From: Bugula neritina
Taxonomy: Eukaryota; Bryozoa; Gymnolaemata; Cheilostomatida; Bugulidae
NCBI GenBank assembly: GCA_964035545.1
Contig: OZ037770.1
Span: 10,132,973 to 10,196,972, forward strand
DNA: 64,000 bases
Direction: 5' to 3'
Shown: positions 13,001 through 27,034 of the stretch, one piece after another
Layout of the letters: each line of letters starts with the position of its first letter
How positions within the stretch are numbered: position 1 is the first letter of the stretch
Made by a program: the position numbers and the translations under genes
The notes under the pieces: generated by a model
What the model saw: the letters and a program-made list of their open reading frames with translations, nothing else
Databases searched by the model: none
Told to the model about the DNA's origin: nothing

Positions 13001-15575
13001 TGGCCTCTAGAGTATAGAGCTCAGGCCTAGTAAGACACAGGTCATGGGTTCAAAACCAGGTCATTGGTGATGTCAGGAAGAGCATTCAATCATAATTGCT
13101 CTTGTTCAGAGTAAAATACTTTCAAACCGGTAACTAGCATAGTAAGAGGCATAGTCCTTTACCCCCCCCCCCCCCCCCCCTTAGCAAACCTTTGTAGTAT
13201 TAGTGAAGTGGGTATTTTAACACTAGCTGAGATATATACTGATACATACCTAGAGTCAGAGTGATTAGAAAATGAGCAATTTTGCAGAATGCTGCCCCAT
13301 AAGGCCAGCCTTCAATTGTGTACATCAGACCTCCAACTGGGAAGGACACCAGGTTTAGAATAATGTCCCCTATTGCTATGTTGACTGCAAAACACAAACA
13401 ATAAATGCAAACAGAAAGATGTTAAACAATTATTTGAAGTCACGTTTATAATAGTTAGCTCAATTGAATAACAGCATAACTGTTACAATATATGGTGAAA
13501 CAGCAATAGGCTAGGGGTTAGAGCACTGGCTTAGTAAACTCGAAAAAGAGTATATCACAATTGGTCAATTGGTGCGTATTGCAAAATTTTTCTCAGTTTG
13601 ACTGTTTTTTGGCAAAAGAAAAGCTTTTTTTGTAAAAATCATGCCATTCATAAAACTGCTAAAAATATTTGTCTAAACATTTTTATTAACTTACCAATAA
13701 ATAAGTTTGGTGCACTTCTCATAGCCTTGTAACGGATGACTGCACCAACTACTAAACAGTTACCTACCAGTCCTATTAGGTCTATGATGCTAATCACTAT
13801 GGGAATCACAATAGCCGCTGCAAATAAAAAATGAGCAAACTTATTATCGAAAAATATAATTATCAAGTAGAATAACGTAAAACACAAATAAACAATTAGA
13901 GCATATATAAAAGTAATTATATAGACCTAAAGTTTTTTGCATTATCACATCTTCTACATGCAACACATTAAAATAAAATTGAAAGACAGAAGCTAGTACT
14001 AAAATAATATGTTCTTATCACTAATACATGGCATTGCTTGCAGTAATAAAATATTTTAGCAAAACTGTAAAGAAATTTGCACTATAAATTTTGAAGCTCC
14101 TGAAAAGCAATCAATATGATTATGAGAAACTAAGGCTATCACTGAGTATTACGTGGGCGTCGTGTTGGTTGCACAACCTGTTTCAACTCAGGGTGTAGAG
14201 TTTCAACAGTTTTGTAACATATAATATATCTTAGCTAATAAGTAATAATTATGGTACTTAGTCCTTCATGCTTAAAATAATATCTTGTCTATTATTAGCT
14301 ACTACATTTTGCTTTCATGGAAAGGAAATAAATATATAAACAATGATAGTTATAATATTGTAAAGGCAAGGTGTTATATTTCATGACTTTGCTGATATCT
14401 TATATATGGTAATTAAAAAACATATGAAGCAACTATGCTCATCATTTTTATCTCTCTACTTTATTACCTCTTGAGCGTTGTTCACGTCTAAAGTAGAATA
14501 ACATTCTCTCTTTCACGTTGTATGTTTTGTATCATTTGTTACATAATATAATATAATTCCCACAAGCAAGCATGCAATCAATGATTTACAAGACTTCGTG
14601 ACTTAGAAAACTGTTTAATTGACTAGAGCATTGCTTGCATCAATATATTAGCTGCCAATATAAAAGGGTGTTTGTTCAGGTATGCAAAAGAAAAATACTA
14701 GAGTACACGTATAAAGTAATTAGATGCCGGCCAACATTGGAGAGATTACAAAATGTTTTAACAATTAGTATCATTTATATTAATTGGCCTTGATATGTGA
14801 AACATTTGTAACACCTAAACTGGTACACTTACACTAGTAATTAGTAAATTAGTTGAGGTGTTAATCAGCTTAGTGATACACAGATTTTTAAAGCATGATA
14901 ATCAGTGTGTATAACTCAATAGATAAGGCATTAGTGTAGGATTCGAGTAATTTTTAAACTTTTAAGTCAGCTAAGAATATCATGCAACAAAAGTTAGCAA
15001 TATTTAGCATTAATTTATATTTATATTAACTTTATAATACCGCAGACTATAAAGCCAACTGAAAACTTTATCAGCACTAGTACAGAATTTATTACAAACC
15101 AAAACTTTTTGATCATATACAACCCACAAACTGCCTGTAGATGTTGGCTAATATAATATATATGAATGTTTTATTGCTGTATAAGTGAAGTGTGTCAGGT
15201 TAAAATAAGATGAGAACATTCAAGTTGAACTAATAATATTCAAAAGGGAAATATTTTCTGTCTGTATCTAAAGAGTGCATATGAAGACAACAATAAGCCT
15301 AAAGGGAGCAGCCTGGTCTAGGAGTTAGAGTGTCTACCTAGTAAACACGAAGTCATGGGTTCAAACCCCAGCAAAGACCATTTGTGATGTTAGGAAGAGT
15401 ATTCAGTCAAATTGCTCCTGTGCCACATATGAATAAGTCCTTAGCCAGCTAAAAACTCTTTCCATCAGGGTTTGTCACAGGGATAGTGAATATTACCTTG
15501 TATTAGTTTTATACGTGTCATACCTTCAGAGGGGAGACCCGTGGACACAGCCGTGGTGCTGTTAGAGTCTTCCAT
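10010..15575 (-). CDS. Bombesin/GRP-type neuropeptide GPCR (rhodopsin class), 7 exons, paralogue 1
   Basis: Exons in coding order: 15575-15524, 13817-13695, 13384-13250, 12211-12027, 11674-11519, 10743-10536 and 10248-10010 (stop); 365 aa. It predicts a G-protein-coupled plasma-membrane receptor for a peptide. The N-terminus MEDSNSTTAV has one N-glycosylation sequon. TM1 starts near residue 18 (GLVGNCLVVG) and TM2 near 59 (NIAIGDIIL). The conserved disulfide cysteines are C92 and C173. The end of TM3 is SIDRV (D116-R117, in place of DRY), TM6 holds CWLP at about 259-262, and TM7 holds NPIALLF at about 299-305. The tail LSKSFKTHFKKQICC closely resembles the LSKSF...CC of bombesin/GRP receptors and supplies a likely palmitoylation pair. 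Endothelin-like or CCHamide-type receptors are the alternatives; the ligand is unknown. Exon phases match the paralogue at 33-41 kb except for one shifted boundary. Confidence 0.92.
12386..12520. mobile_element. Degenerate copy of a Tc1/mariner-type MITE
   Basis: In intron 3 of GPCR 1. It shares the interior of the better copies at 43201-43442 and 60072-60335 (GATCAGTTAAATT, CCATTTTGT, CCTATAGAATTTCGTGA) and ends with a decayed GTGGAGGGAAC terminus. Its left end is not recognisable. Confidence 0.6.
12991..13160 (+). mobile_element. tRNA-derived SINE, diverged copy
   Basis: Starts with the family head GGAGCA, has a B-box-like GGTTCAAAACC and the body motif GATGTCAGGAAGAGCATTCA, and reaches TTGCTCTTG. 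The A-box region is eroded. A 19 bp C-run (13162-13180) follows. Located in GPCR 1 intron 3. Confidence 0.7.
13162..13180. repeat. Poly-C homopolymer (19 bp)
   Basis: Uninterrupted C-run in GPCR 1 intron 3, about 70 bp from the 3' edge of exon 3. Length is prone to sequencing and assembly error. Confidence 0.9.
13505..13545 (+). mobile_element. 5' fragment of the tRNA-derived SINE
   Basis: Only the A-box part of the head survives (CTAGGGGTTAGAGCACTGG followed by CTTAGTAAAC). Lies in GPCR 1 intron 2. Confidence 0.5.
15305..15490 (+). mobile_element. tRNA-derived SINE, full-length copy
   Basis: Head GGAGCAGCC, A-box region TGGTCTAGGAGTTAGAG and B-box GGGTTCAAACCCC. The body follows (GATGTTAGGAAGAGTATTCA, ATTGCTCCTG) with tail CATCAGGGTTTGTCACAGGG. 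About 185 bp in intron 1 of GPCR 1, in opposite orientation to the gene. Related copies: 28571-28768, 34716-34906, 47898-48105 and 61594-61766. Confidence 0.85.
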
Positions 15576-16529
15576 TGTGCTAGACGTACTATGATTGGAT
15601 TAAGTTCTGAGAGTGTGGAGGACTGCCACTGAGTTTAGTCAGTCTAAGATCAACAACTAAAAGTTTAAAAGTACATATATTAAGCTTGATATAGTGAAAA
15701 GGTATAAGAAAGCTTGAATTGACTTTATCTATCTGAACAAGAATTATAAGTGTATCTTAAACGGCTGAATCCATAAATAATGGACTGTTTAGATTATTAC
15801 GAAGAATAAGCCGTAAGTTCACAAAAACCCACATCCATAAAGTTCTCCTTGCTACAAAAGCTGAGTAGCCTACGTAATGTAAGTAATTAAAGTTTAGTTA
15901 TCCATAAGATGTACCAAATGCCTTGTGCAAATGTGATCGCAACAAATCAGCAACTATTTCAGCAGAAAGCTATATAGACCTCAGCAAATAAAAATTACAA
16001 GACCGAATATAATGCACACAGCAGTATCAACAGTAGATATTTTGTAAAATTTTATTTAAAAGAACATGAATAAACACATAGGCAGCACAAATAATAAATT
16101 ATTACATGATTCAAATATGTTTCAGTATAGGTCAGAGTTAAATTCAAAAATTGTAGTTTATGACAAGTGAGTTCGACTAACAATAATTTCTACTTCAAAT
16201 TTCCGTCTTATTTATACTCACCATATCAAAGAAAATTAGCAAAAACTAACACCAGTGCATCTACAGTAAATAGTAGCAATAACTAAGTAACCTACTCTCT
16301 ATAGAAGGCATGCAAGCTGTGCTGCCTTCACGCTTACCATGTGTACTACTGTATGAGAAGATTGCTATATATACTACATAAATAGTATTATACTACTTAT
16401 ATTAAAAATGTTGGTGGTATATTATAATAATAATAGACAACCTATAATATTATTATTGTAAACATCCTAGTCATTGAGAGTGCGGGCCTTATGGTTTGTT
16501 TGGTAATAAAAATATGGAAACCACTAGTG

Positions 16530-16652
16530 GCAGCACCGATTTGGGGGTGAATGAGGACATAGTTTGTATAGACTTTGTTTTCCAAACTCCAAACCCTCAA
16601 CTCCAAACTTGAGACCACCTATTGTACTTGGTGGCCACCAACTCGGTGCTGC
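16530..16652. mobile_element. Small MITE with GCAGCACCGA-type inverted ends
   Basis: Left end GCAGCACCGATTTGGGGGTG and right end CCAACTCGGTGCTGC are imperfect inverted repeats. The interior TTTCCAAACTCC...AACTCC resembles the copy at 41640-41730. Confidence 0.65.
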
Positions 16653-19600
16653 TTCAAGCAGCTAGTTTCTTAAAAATACTGTAAAATGCTGTTTAAATGT
16701 TTACAGATATTATACCTTAATGGCATATAATACACTGTGCTTCCATGGAATCAAATCGTGCTGTTGCTCTATCCACTTTATATGCAGTATGTTAGACTTT
16801 ATATTCACAAATCTTTTAGCTGTTCCACTTTAAAAATTTTTTTCGAAGTTCTTTTCATTAAGCAAATTACCTCTAGAGATTTTATAAAAACTAAACAAAT
16901 TACTATCCCGATAGGCTTATAATATAAGCAGCTAGACTTGAAGTAACAAAAGAGATAGCACTTACAATTGGAGATGCACTCTTGCATCCATTTCATGAAC
17001 TCTAGACACTTTCATTCACAAGCGATAATCACACAAGTCAAATGTTAGCACCAATAGCTTGACCTTTGCAATATTTTTTACCAATTAATATTTGCATGTG
17101 CCTAGCATGATACCCTTTCTAATATTTTAGTAAATAAACGCAGCTTTGCCATTTATAACAGCATGATTTATTGCACATATAATTACATAAAGTATGTATA
17201 CTATGTATGCACACAAATATAATTGTCAATATATATAGCTGATATGATCATAGTTATAAGTAACGGCAATACTAAATGAATTAAATTCTGATATACACAA
17301 AAACACTAAATACAAGCGTTGATAGGGTTTAAACTTAGTTTAGAATTAGTCTTCACTAATTTGCTTACAATAATTTATTTCATATTTGCAATCTTGTTTT
17401 TAAAAATTGTTATAACCACATATTCAAAACATATAAAATGTTGTTAACATAAAACTTACTACACAGCATTAGTCTTGCATGCAATAGCATTCTGTAGTAA
17501 CACTAAAATACTCTATGCAAAAGTCGGCGCATGAATGAATATTGTTTGGAATATTTTTCATAAAATAATTGTTACATAATCTGAAGACTTACATGAAGGT
17601 GATGCCTGCCTTGCTCAATACTGAATGAGTTGGACTGAAGAAGTCTCACAGAATTGTGTTGAATGCAGTATTTACAGTATAATTGATTTTAAACCTACAC
17701 TAAAACTGCGTAACATCTTAAGAGAAACCATTTTAATTACATTATCTACAGTATAATAAGGTCTGTTTATAGTATGTTCATAATTTTCTATTAAAAAGCT
17801 ACTGCAGTATAGGAAACGAAGTGAATGGGTTTTCTACGTAACAAAAGCACCTGTTATTACGTTATGATTATACTTCCCCTACACTTCTCTTGTATCAGTC
17901 TATTCTTCTCTTCAGTTAATTATAAGCTAATTAAATGTTCATATATATTGCTATTTATGGAGATATCTTTAAAACTCTAGTTATTATGTCACTACATTCT
18001 AAACATAATTTCAGATGCATATTACGAATTTTTATTTTTAAAATAAGACATGGATAATGAAACTGTTGAAAAAAAGTTGAAAGACTGAACGATAATTTAA
18101 ATGAAAATAAATTTTTAGAGTTTACATCACACCTGTTAGATTTGATCACTTTTAAAATTCAATTAAATTTATTCTTGTTAAGGCTAGAATTATATAAAAT
18201 ATGTTTTAGTATAAGCTACTGTATCTATTTTTACAAGGTACAATGCATATATGTTGAAACAAGTTGCAGTTTGATTAATCACACAAGCTGCTATGTACAG
18301 GCTTCTCAATTGATTTACACTCATATTCAAATAGATCTAATACCTACTATAAACTCATGTTATATTACATTATATACTAATGGAGCTTTGTTATAAGATC
18401 ACTATTTTGACAATGAAAATTTTAAAAGTGAAAACTGAAATCATAGGTGAAAATGGCTGCTTGTAAAAATAAAGTGTGAATTTTCATGTCTTACTTTTTC
18501 CTTTTGTTAGAAATATATTAAGGAAATATTTTGCAGCAAAAAAGTGCTATAGTTTCTTTAAAAAGCTACATGATGCTTAGTTCTGTTTGAACCAAATATC
18601 CTGACACAGAAGTTTTATAAATTAAACAAAAACCGAAAAGGTTTCTTGTTGCACCAATAAGTAACTTACAGCTTATTATAGATATACATAGCTGTAACAA
18701 GAAAAATAATTGAAATTTGATGTTAACGAGGTTAATAATTAAAACTTTAGGGAAGTTATAAAGAATTTATATACAGTTAACAAATATTTCTTAAAATTGA
18801 CAAATGATTTTATGAAAGTTTATCACAATAACAATTACTATTATTATAAGAATTATGTATTCATATAGATTATAGACAGTGGATAATTAGAGCAAATAAA
18901 CTAATGGGGACACAGTATAAGAACATTGCTATTAAACTTGTCTCAAATAGTGGAGGCTTTGCCAAACCTCAAAACTCAGAAAACCTTTAAACTTTATCAC
19001 CTGGTAGCATACAGAATACTGGTACAGGAAATGTTAAATTGATTGATGTAAGCCAGAATTTTGACAAGAAGATGGAAGGTTTTTTAGCTCTTCTCTCTGA
19101 TTGATTTGACTCAACATACAAGCAATAAACTGTTGGTCTAAACAAGGACCAGAAGAAAATATAAATATTATTAAAAATGTAAAAGTTGGTTCAAGGTTTC
19201 TCACAAACGAAAGTAGCTGATGAAAAACGCAATATATAGATAAAAACCCTGAAACAGAACAACATATTGAAAGCGCAGCGCCCAGCTCAAAATTGGTCAC
19301 AGAAAAACATGGCAGCTGATGGAGGATCCCTCAAACCTATCCAACATTAATTGCACTAAACCTTCACACTAAATATTGTGCCAAAAACACCGTACAGGAA
19401 GTTAACTAAACTTAACTCACCAATGGGCAGGAAGGACTTCAAGAAAGTATACTCCACTTGCAGCGGTTACTGACTAGTGTAATTTACACCTCTCTTACTA
19501 TAGCATTCATACACGTAGGCATTGATCTAGTAGCGAGCCATTCATAACACAATAATTATTATATTTTTGTGCTATATATTTCTTATTAACTCATTATATC

Positions 19601-19855
19601 TATGCATTAACTGCTGCTAATACAGCCTGAATGTATATTAAATTATTACTCTATGTTATAGCTATCAAAGTAATTAGAGGACTGTTGCTTTGTTTTGTTT
19701 TCGATAATACATATATATCATAATTATTACCAGCATTAGCATGTGCCTAAAAGATAAACATTATTGTATAGCTTTTGCATACATACAAAAAACCCTAGCC
19801 AGGATCTAAACAGACTACTGTAAAAAGAGAGGCACACGTGTGTACACTTAGTATA

Positions 19856-19878
19856 CCCCCCCCCCCCCCCCCCCCCCC
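19856..19878. repeat. Poly-C homopolymer (23 bp)
   Basis: Uninterrupted C-run in the intergenic spacer, preceded by the short palindrome CACACGTGTG. Confidence 0.9.
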
Positions 19879-21235
19879 GTAGTCAAGTTTAATAAAAATA
19901 TGCACCGAACTGGCCATCTACTAATTACAAACAGACATCAATTCTTCAGATACAAAATAACTAATTATATCCAAAAATCTACCCAGCAGTCTCAAGGCAC
20001 TACAATTATGCACTCAGTATATGCGTAAATATTTGCTAGTAATATTAATAATAGACTAATAATCAGTGATTTCGTAGAAGACTTGGCTGCAGGCAGGCAC
20101 ATGGTGTATTATAATAATTTTCATGCTTGGACTAAGATTATTACCATAAAACATTCTTTCTATCTTGTTAGTATAAATTTATAAAGAGGTTATTTCAATG
20201 GTATGATTTTGGCAAACAAAAATCTCAGATTTATTCAAGTGCTGGCTTTTCAAGCTCCATAGAACCTGTTCAATGCTAATGTATCAAATAAATTTATTTT
20301 AGTCTTTTACATAATTTGTCTCTTCTGAGGATTTTAATTATAATAAATCAAAATAAAATTGTTTCAAAACTAATTTAATAAAATATATTTATTTTTCTGT
20401 ATCATTGTTTTTTCTAGTATAATTCTCGCTACACTTTTGTCTGTTTTTATTATACAGTAAATTAAACTAATATTGTACTATTTAATACACAATAATGCAT
20501 TTGAAGCAAAACTGCTTTTTTATCAAACTTTCCACATTTTAACAAAAAGATATATTCTCACCTTTTAAAGTATGCATACAGGATAGCGTCATAGTGTGCT
20601 CTATGACATATATTGTCCAAGTATTAGTAACTTTTATAGAATTATTGTTGGTCACCTTTCACTGCCGTAGTCCTGTGCGGGTAGTGGGTTTTATAGAATA
20701 ATTGTATTGTTGATTAAAGTCAATGAAGTTATTAAAGATACACAGTGCAGGTATAAGAAGAAATGCTGCAGTTTGCACCAACCTATATTATATTATATGA
20801 TTACTAAATAATAGTGTAGAAATGAGTTAATGACAAAGTGAAAAACTTGAGCTGAAAAGTGAAAACCTTCATGATAAATGTTTTATTGATTTTTTTTAAA
20901 TGTCAAGTAAATCCAAATTTTCACTACTTCATTATTGCTAATTGAGCAATTAATAATGTATTAAGTTTACAGCATCAGTGGTCCTTAGTTTAACAACTTA
21001 ACAAAGTGCTTTAGTTTACTTCTTGATACGTGATATTACAAGTAGTTCAACTATTGCTAATTTTAATTTGAACGCCCTTAGTAGAATTGCACATAATGCA
21101 TGTAGACTTTAAACTTATTAATATAAAAATACTTTAAAATATTTTATAGCTTATAATGTTGTTTAAATTTTTTCATAGAAAAACTTCAATAATAAGCTTG
21201 AATCTTTTTGAGTGAATCGTTTTTTACTTATTGCA

Positions 21236-21335
21236 TGTCACCTGTTGTCACCTGTCACCTACTGTCACTTAGTTGCTGTCGCCTACTGTCACCTGCTGTT
21301 ACCTACTGTCACCTGCTGTTACCTGTTAATGCTAA
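21236..21335. repeat. Short minisatellite, CACCTGYTGT / ACAGGTGA core
   Basis: Imperfect tandem units of CACCTACTGT and CACCTGCTGTT. On the minus strand they read ACAGGTGACAGTAGG and share the core CAGGTGA with the THNSL2 intron 2 minisatellite. No gene is nearby. Confidence 0.7.
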
Positions 21336-23237
21336 TTACTAGCACTGTACTAGCAAGCAAAAGACACAGAAACAGTTTGTTTAAAATAAGATAAATAAAA
21401 ATGAATATACAAAAGTTTAATACACTAATACATAGATGCGTACAAATATTAATGTGTTGAACATATTATTATACTTATAATCTCAAGACTTTGAATAGAG
21501 TCAACTGTGATTAGTAAAGCGGTTTGAACTGCAACTTAGAAAAAAGAACTTTCTAGCAAATTACACCAACTACTTCAATTTGTGTAATTGCTCAGAAATA
21601 AATCTAAATTAAACTTTGTTTGACTCAATAATTATACATGGTCTGTTTCTTCTCTTGTTTATTGGTTGCCAAGCAACTTCCTTACATGGAAATATATTAT
21701 AATATGTAATACATATGTAATGCTTATAAGAAATTAATTAGGCTATATAACTAAAAAATTAATATGAATTTATATTATATGTAGTGACGTAGTGACAAGA
21801 TTATTTTAGAAGTTGAAATTTGAATATGCATCATTTTATAATTTATACATGGACAAGAATTATAAGTGTTTGCTTTCAGAGATGTTAAAATCCCATGTAA
21901 AAATATCGGTCTATATATATTCTCTTTAAAATATATTTTGGTTTATAAAACATACAATGATTTTAAATTGTTTCTCACAAAATTACTTTAGACAATAACA
22001 GATATATAATCACTATATAAGCATTCTATAAGCACCTATTCGCACTGTTAATTATAGCACTAATCAACAGCCCTTATTTTCATTGTAAAAACTACATTTG
22101 CTAGAAATTATAGCTCTAAGTATGAAGTTTATTGCAAACTGTTAAAAAACATTATAGCCAACACACAATCATGTATAGAACTAAAATGATTAAAAATTAT
22201 TCAGTTACCATATATCTAGTTGATTTGTAAATCTGACTGTATTAAGAGGGAAGGTAATTTGATATAAATATTGAATAATATAAAAATACTCCTAAATTAT
22301 ACAATTATATAGCACATACATTGTATATATATATATAAACTGCCAAACTGTATGTAATAAATATAGAAAAGAAAACTCCTAAACTATTATCAATTCAAAG
22401 TCTTAATTGCTTGTGAAACTTGGCTTATTTATTTCCGCATTTTATAGAGAGTTTAAATATTCAAGATGGAATAGTTTTTGAGAAAGAATTAAACAATTTT
22501 TATGAAGATACTGAATACTCTTTGTGCACATTATAGTATGGCTGTGAATTTAGAAGTTTAAATTGTGTGTTGCAACCATGATATAATTTTCAAGTGAACA
22601 GAAGTATATACTTACTATACGCACGTCTGTTGAAATATGTTTGAAACTTTAAAGCTGCTAAAATAATTGTTTGGGTGCTGATATGTTTTTATATTAGTAT
22701 TTTAGTGTGAAATTAAATAATTGTCTATTATATTATACTCTTTTTGTAAACATTAACTATTATCACAATAATATATTGTCTTAATATATTATAATACTAT
22801 AAAATACTTTACCAATACTTTGTACTAGTTCTTCTATTGTTATATTAAGTTTATTAATAACAGCAAATGAAAAGTAGTTTTGGATTAAAAAAACTACAAA
22901 TGTATTGTGGCGTTTGTAAAAAAAAGCAATTTAGGGAGTTGTTTCCACTGGTAGATAACAATCGACTTTGAGATTAGGCCCTTTTAGGCATATAAAATCA
23001 TGTTTTATTTGCAAGGAATATATAGTTTAAAGTAGAAACTATTTTCTAGTGATTTAGAGCAAGCTGGCTTATATGCTGTGTTTCTATTACTTGGCATATT
23101 ATGCAAATGGAGGCTATGAAATATGGATATTATGTGACGGATTAATTTGTGGTTGTGGTATGCTGTACTTATGGTCGTGGTTTTATTCAATGAAACTGTT
23201 TCCTAACATTGAACTATACCATACCGTGTATATTAGA

Positions 23238-23315
23238 CCTTGAGTTTGAATCTCACAAAACCATTTAGGATGTCAAAAATGACATCCAGTCATAATTACT
23301 GAGAAGCACATAAAG
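23238..23315 (+). mobile_element. Strongly decayed SINE fragment
   Basis: GAGTTTGAATCTC (B-box-like), CCATTTAGGATGTCA, then CATCCAGTCATAATTACTG parallel the body of the tRNA-derived SINE. No A-box is recognisable. Confidence 0.35.
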
Positions 23316-24308
23316 ATATGGTACATGATCAATATCTATTTAATAACAGACTTAAGAATAAAAGTTTAATAAATATATGTATGTCAGCTAAAACCTTTTT
23401 ATTTCATCATCTTATTGTAGTAACAAGTTTGAGATTGGTTAGCTCTATGTGGATATATAACATCACAAGCCATGTTCTTTTATATTAGCACTACTACGCA
23501 TATTACAAATATATCAAAGCAGAACACTTATCATGTAATGGTGACATGGGTATTGATTTTGTTGCAATTAGGTTTTGTCTGGTAATATTATACAGACACT
23601 GAATAGAAAATTAGTTTTTAAGTTTCAAATACTTCACAGATTTGCTGTAACAGCAAAGTTTCTGCACAGAATTCATCATTTCAAGATTAAGCTGTAGGTA
23701 AGTTTTCATTACACATAAATATATTTATAGCACACTATACTGCAGGAACTACCTAAAAGTTTTAGAAATTTATGGATTAAAACTTCACATTTATTTTTTA
23801 TTAGTTTTCTTGATGAAAATATTTAAAGGAAACTTTAGTTATTCGGCACTATTATTGCAATAATCATTTAATATTACAAAACAAACAATTAAGTGCTTTC
23901 AATAAACAAAATTACATAAAAACACCAAATAATTACCTGATTTCAAATATTTGTTTTTGTATTCTTTATTGCTAGCTGCTGCTAACTTTGTATAAATTTA
24001 GTCTAAAGTTACAACAACTTATAGTCTGAAGAAACATTATTATTTGAAATCAGTTTTTCTTGACTATAATTACTATCGAAGTATCCTGTAGGTATTATAT
24101 TTAATAACAGCTTTAAAGTTGGAATTATTGTCCAATGCCTATAAATATGTCTACAGAGTTTTATATTCTTACCATAAGGTCATAAGATCTGAATGGATTA
24201 TAATATTCTTAATTTAATTGAATTTGATTAAACAGAAACTACCATTTTCATTTTTGGAGTGCATGTGTTGACTATACTGCTAACAGAACAGAAATGTTAA
24301 ATTCACTC

Positions 24309-24416
24309 AAGGCCTGAGCACACATTGGCTAAATATCTAATGTCAGCCATTTTTAAAAATATCCAGGCTAGATGTCCATTGTTTTGTCAATGTGCGCCCG
24401 GACCTTTATGTGTTGA
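24309..24416. mobile_element. 108 bp foldback MITE
   Basis: The ends AAGGCCTGAGCACACATTG and CAATGTGCGCCCGGACCTT are inverted repeats with few mismatches. The interior arms GGCTAAATATCTAATGTC and GACATCTAGCC also partly pair. A distant match to the left arm (GAACACACATTGGAGCTAAATGTCA) occurs near 42100. Confidence 0.6.
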
Positions 24417-25516
24417 ACCTTATAATCGTATAACTTTGGATGTCTTTTGGAAGTGCAGTTATGTATGCCACCAAAGTTTAATTTAAATATTTTTCTACAA
24501 TTAGATGATTTTAGTTCTGATAAGTCTCACGTCAATCAATCTGTTTAATATAAACAGTCTAGTAGGTCATTTTGAAATGATCTCTTTAAACGTCTCTTCT
24601 ACAACTATAAAGCTATAAATATAATCAGTTATATAGTTAGAATTACTTAACCATACCAGCTTTTTTCAAAATAAAAATAACTCACTGGAAAATATTACTA
24701 CCATCATTATAATTCACATTTTCAAATAAATAACCATGTGCTATATAATTGAGTATTAAAGTTTTATATAATCAAACAAATTTATGCATCATTGCATTGA
24801 AAGGTTATAAATGGTGAGAGAAGATTGGTAAATTTCAGTTTTGAAAAGTTATTTGTTTAAAACCTTAGGCAGTTTAAAATCTCTAAATTGGTTGCAACAC
24901 AAAAATAAAACTCATAGTAAAGGTTGCCAGGTTAGGTTTTACCACAATTCATACTGACAAGAAGTCTTGAGAAATTATCTTAAGAAGATATCCCTAGCTG
25001 GTCATAGTTTGTTCAATCAGTTTTGCATAATATATGTCATGCTATACACTCAATAAATTATTTATTTTTAAAAATAATAAGCACCCAACTATTAAGATTT
25101 GGTTGGCTTTAGTACGAAATAAGTTTTAAGGATTGTGCGCATCTTTTAATAAATATTATATTTGCAATCTAAAAGTTTCTGTTAAAGCCAAATGTTTTGC
25201 TTGCTTAATGTTGCTTGTAGCGATCTAAGATTTGTCTATGGTAAAAAAACATTCTGAATAAACAGACTTTTTATGTAGCAGACTATCAAAGTTCTTAAAA
25301 GTTACAACAATGTGAAATATAAGTGATCATCTTTATAATATTATATCGTGATATAACTAGGTAATGATTTACTAATGCACATGATAAATGAAAGACAACA
25401 TGTTAATTGCCAATATAATATTGGACATACGATTTAGGAGTATACATTATTATATGATGTCTTTTCTTAGCATGCGATATTACATTAGTAAGAAAAACTA
25501 GTGCACGGGCACCTAG

Positions 25517-25690
25517 AAGGTAACCACAATAATATAATATAATAATACAATACAATGTATAATATAATACAATAATATAATATGTTAATATTTAATGTAT
25601 AATATAATGTAATGTGTAATATAACAGGATGTATTGCAATGGATCTTATAATAGTATATAACATAGTATTAATATAAAAATAATATAATA
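25517..25690. repeat. AT-rich tandem repeat (AATATAATAC-like)
   Basis: Imperfect units of AATATAATAC/AATATAATGT over about 170 bp. No coding potential. Confidence 0.7.
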
Positions 25691-26702
25691 CCATGAATTA
25701 CAGGACATCACACAGCATGACCTCAACCAATTATATTATAGACTAGCAAAACAACTTTTGCATTTTAAAATTGGTTTCCTAGTACCTTTTTTATCAGTAG
25801 TTAAAGGTTAAGCACGTATTATATTATCATTACATAATGTTATAAGTTATAATTTTTTGCAAAACTTATGTGTATCTATATTTTCCGAAGTTCTGTTTTA
25901 CAAGCTATAAAAACAAAAACAATTTCAGCAGTTACTGCATATGCTTAGGTTCTAATTATTAATTCTATAATTTAAAGTTGAAATTTATTATATTTCAATA
26001 TATGTTGTACTTACATATGAATTTAATGACAAAATTTTAAATATAAGCTTAGGTTTAAAAACTCAACTTTATAAACTTTCGACTTAATTGCAATTGAATT
26101 TATCCTCCCACACACAATATATAATCAGAAGTCCATTATATCACAGGTATATTTAGATTTTATTGGCCGTTATCTGCTTAACTCATTTCACGAAGCTTAA
26201 ATTAGATATTTTTCCAATTTTCATGCTTGCGTGAGAATGCTGTTGCATGCACCTTTTGCCCATTTCTTTAGATATTTAGCCTAAGTTCCTAAGTATTGCT
26301 GCTAAAATCAACACTCCACAGTTACAATACAGCATATATAAAAGCTATAAACTTGTCTATATCAGGCTATGCCTGATAATTTAGCTAAATCAATAGTATT
26401 CATATGTTAATACCCCTAAATTAATTTTACACAACTTCAATAGAATAGAACATAATCTACGTTGACATTTCTAAGACATCTTGCCAAGTTATTGGCACGT
26501 GAATCTTTACCAACCTTCGATAAGCAGACACTAGTTTATAGATTAGTGCTGCCAGTTGCCGGAGATGTCTTGTGTAGCTGCCGGGTTAGCACTAGTGCTT
26601 TTGCTATGGCTTTTCGTGCTCCTTAAGATAAAATCTTAATTCCAGGTGAATATATTTTTGCATCGTGTAATATAATAGAATAATTCTAAACCTTCATTTA
26701 TG

Positions 26703-27034
26703 TTTTATATATACGCTCCGCATATTCATCACATCTGGTCTATTTATATTTTATATCTGGGCTTTTAGTGATTTTTACCCCATAGTTTATTATCTTATAG
26801 GAATTGTGACAGGAAATGACATAAATGTATATCATGATGACATCTCGTTGAAACTTGAAATGATATTTTAATATAATATATTTTATACATATTTGGTATA
26901 TGATCTGTATAATCATCACACAGGGTCTATTTATATATCTAGGCTTACCTCATAGTTTACTTCTTAATGCAAGAGAGAGTGACATAAATTCATGTCTTGC
27001 TGACGTCTCATTGAAAATTGGAATAATTTTTAAA
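26703..27034 (+). repeat. Diverged tandem duplication of a roughly 165 bp segment
   Basis: Two successive segments (about 26703-26870 and 26880-27034) share in order CATCACA, GGTCTATTTATAT, CATAGTTTA, GTGACA(T/G), GACATAAAT, TGACRTCTC and TTGAAA. Similarity is clear by eye but interrupted by gaps. Nature unknown. Confidence 0.55.
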
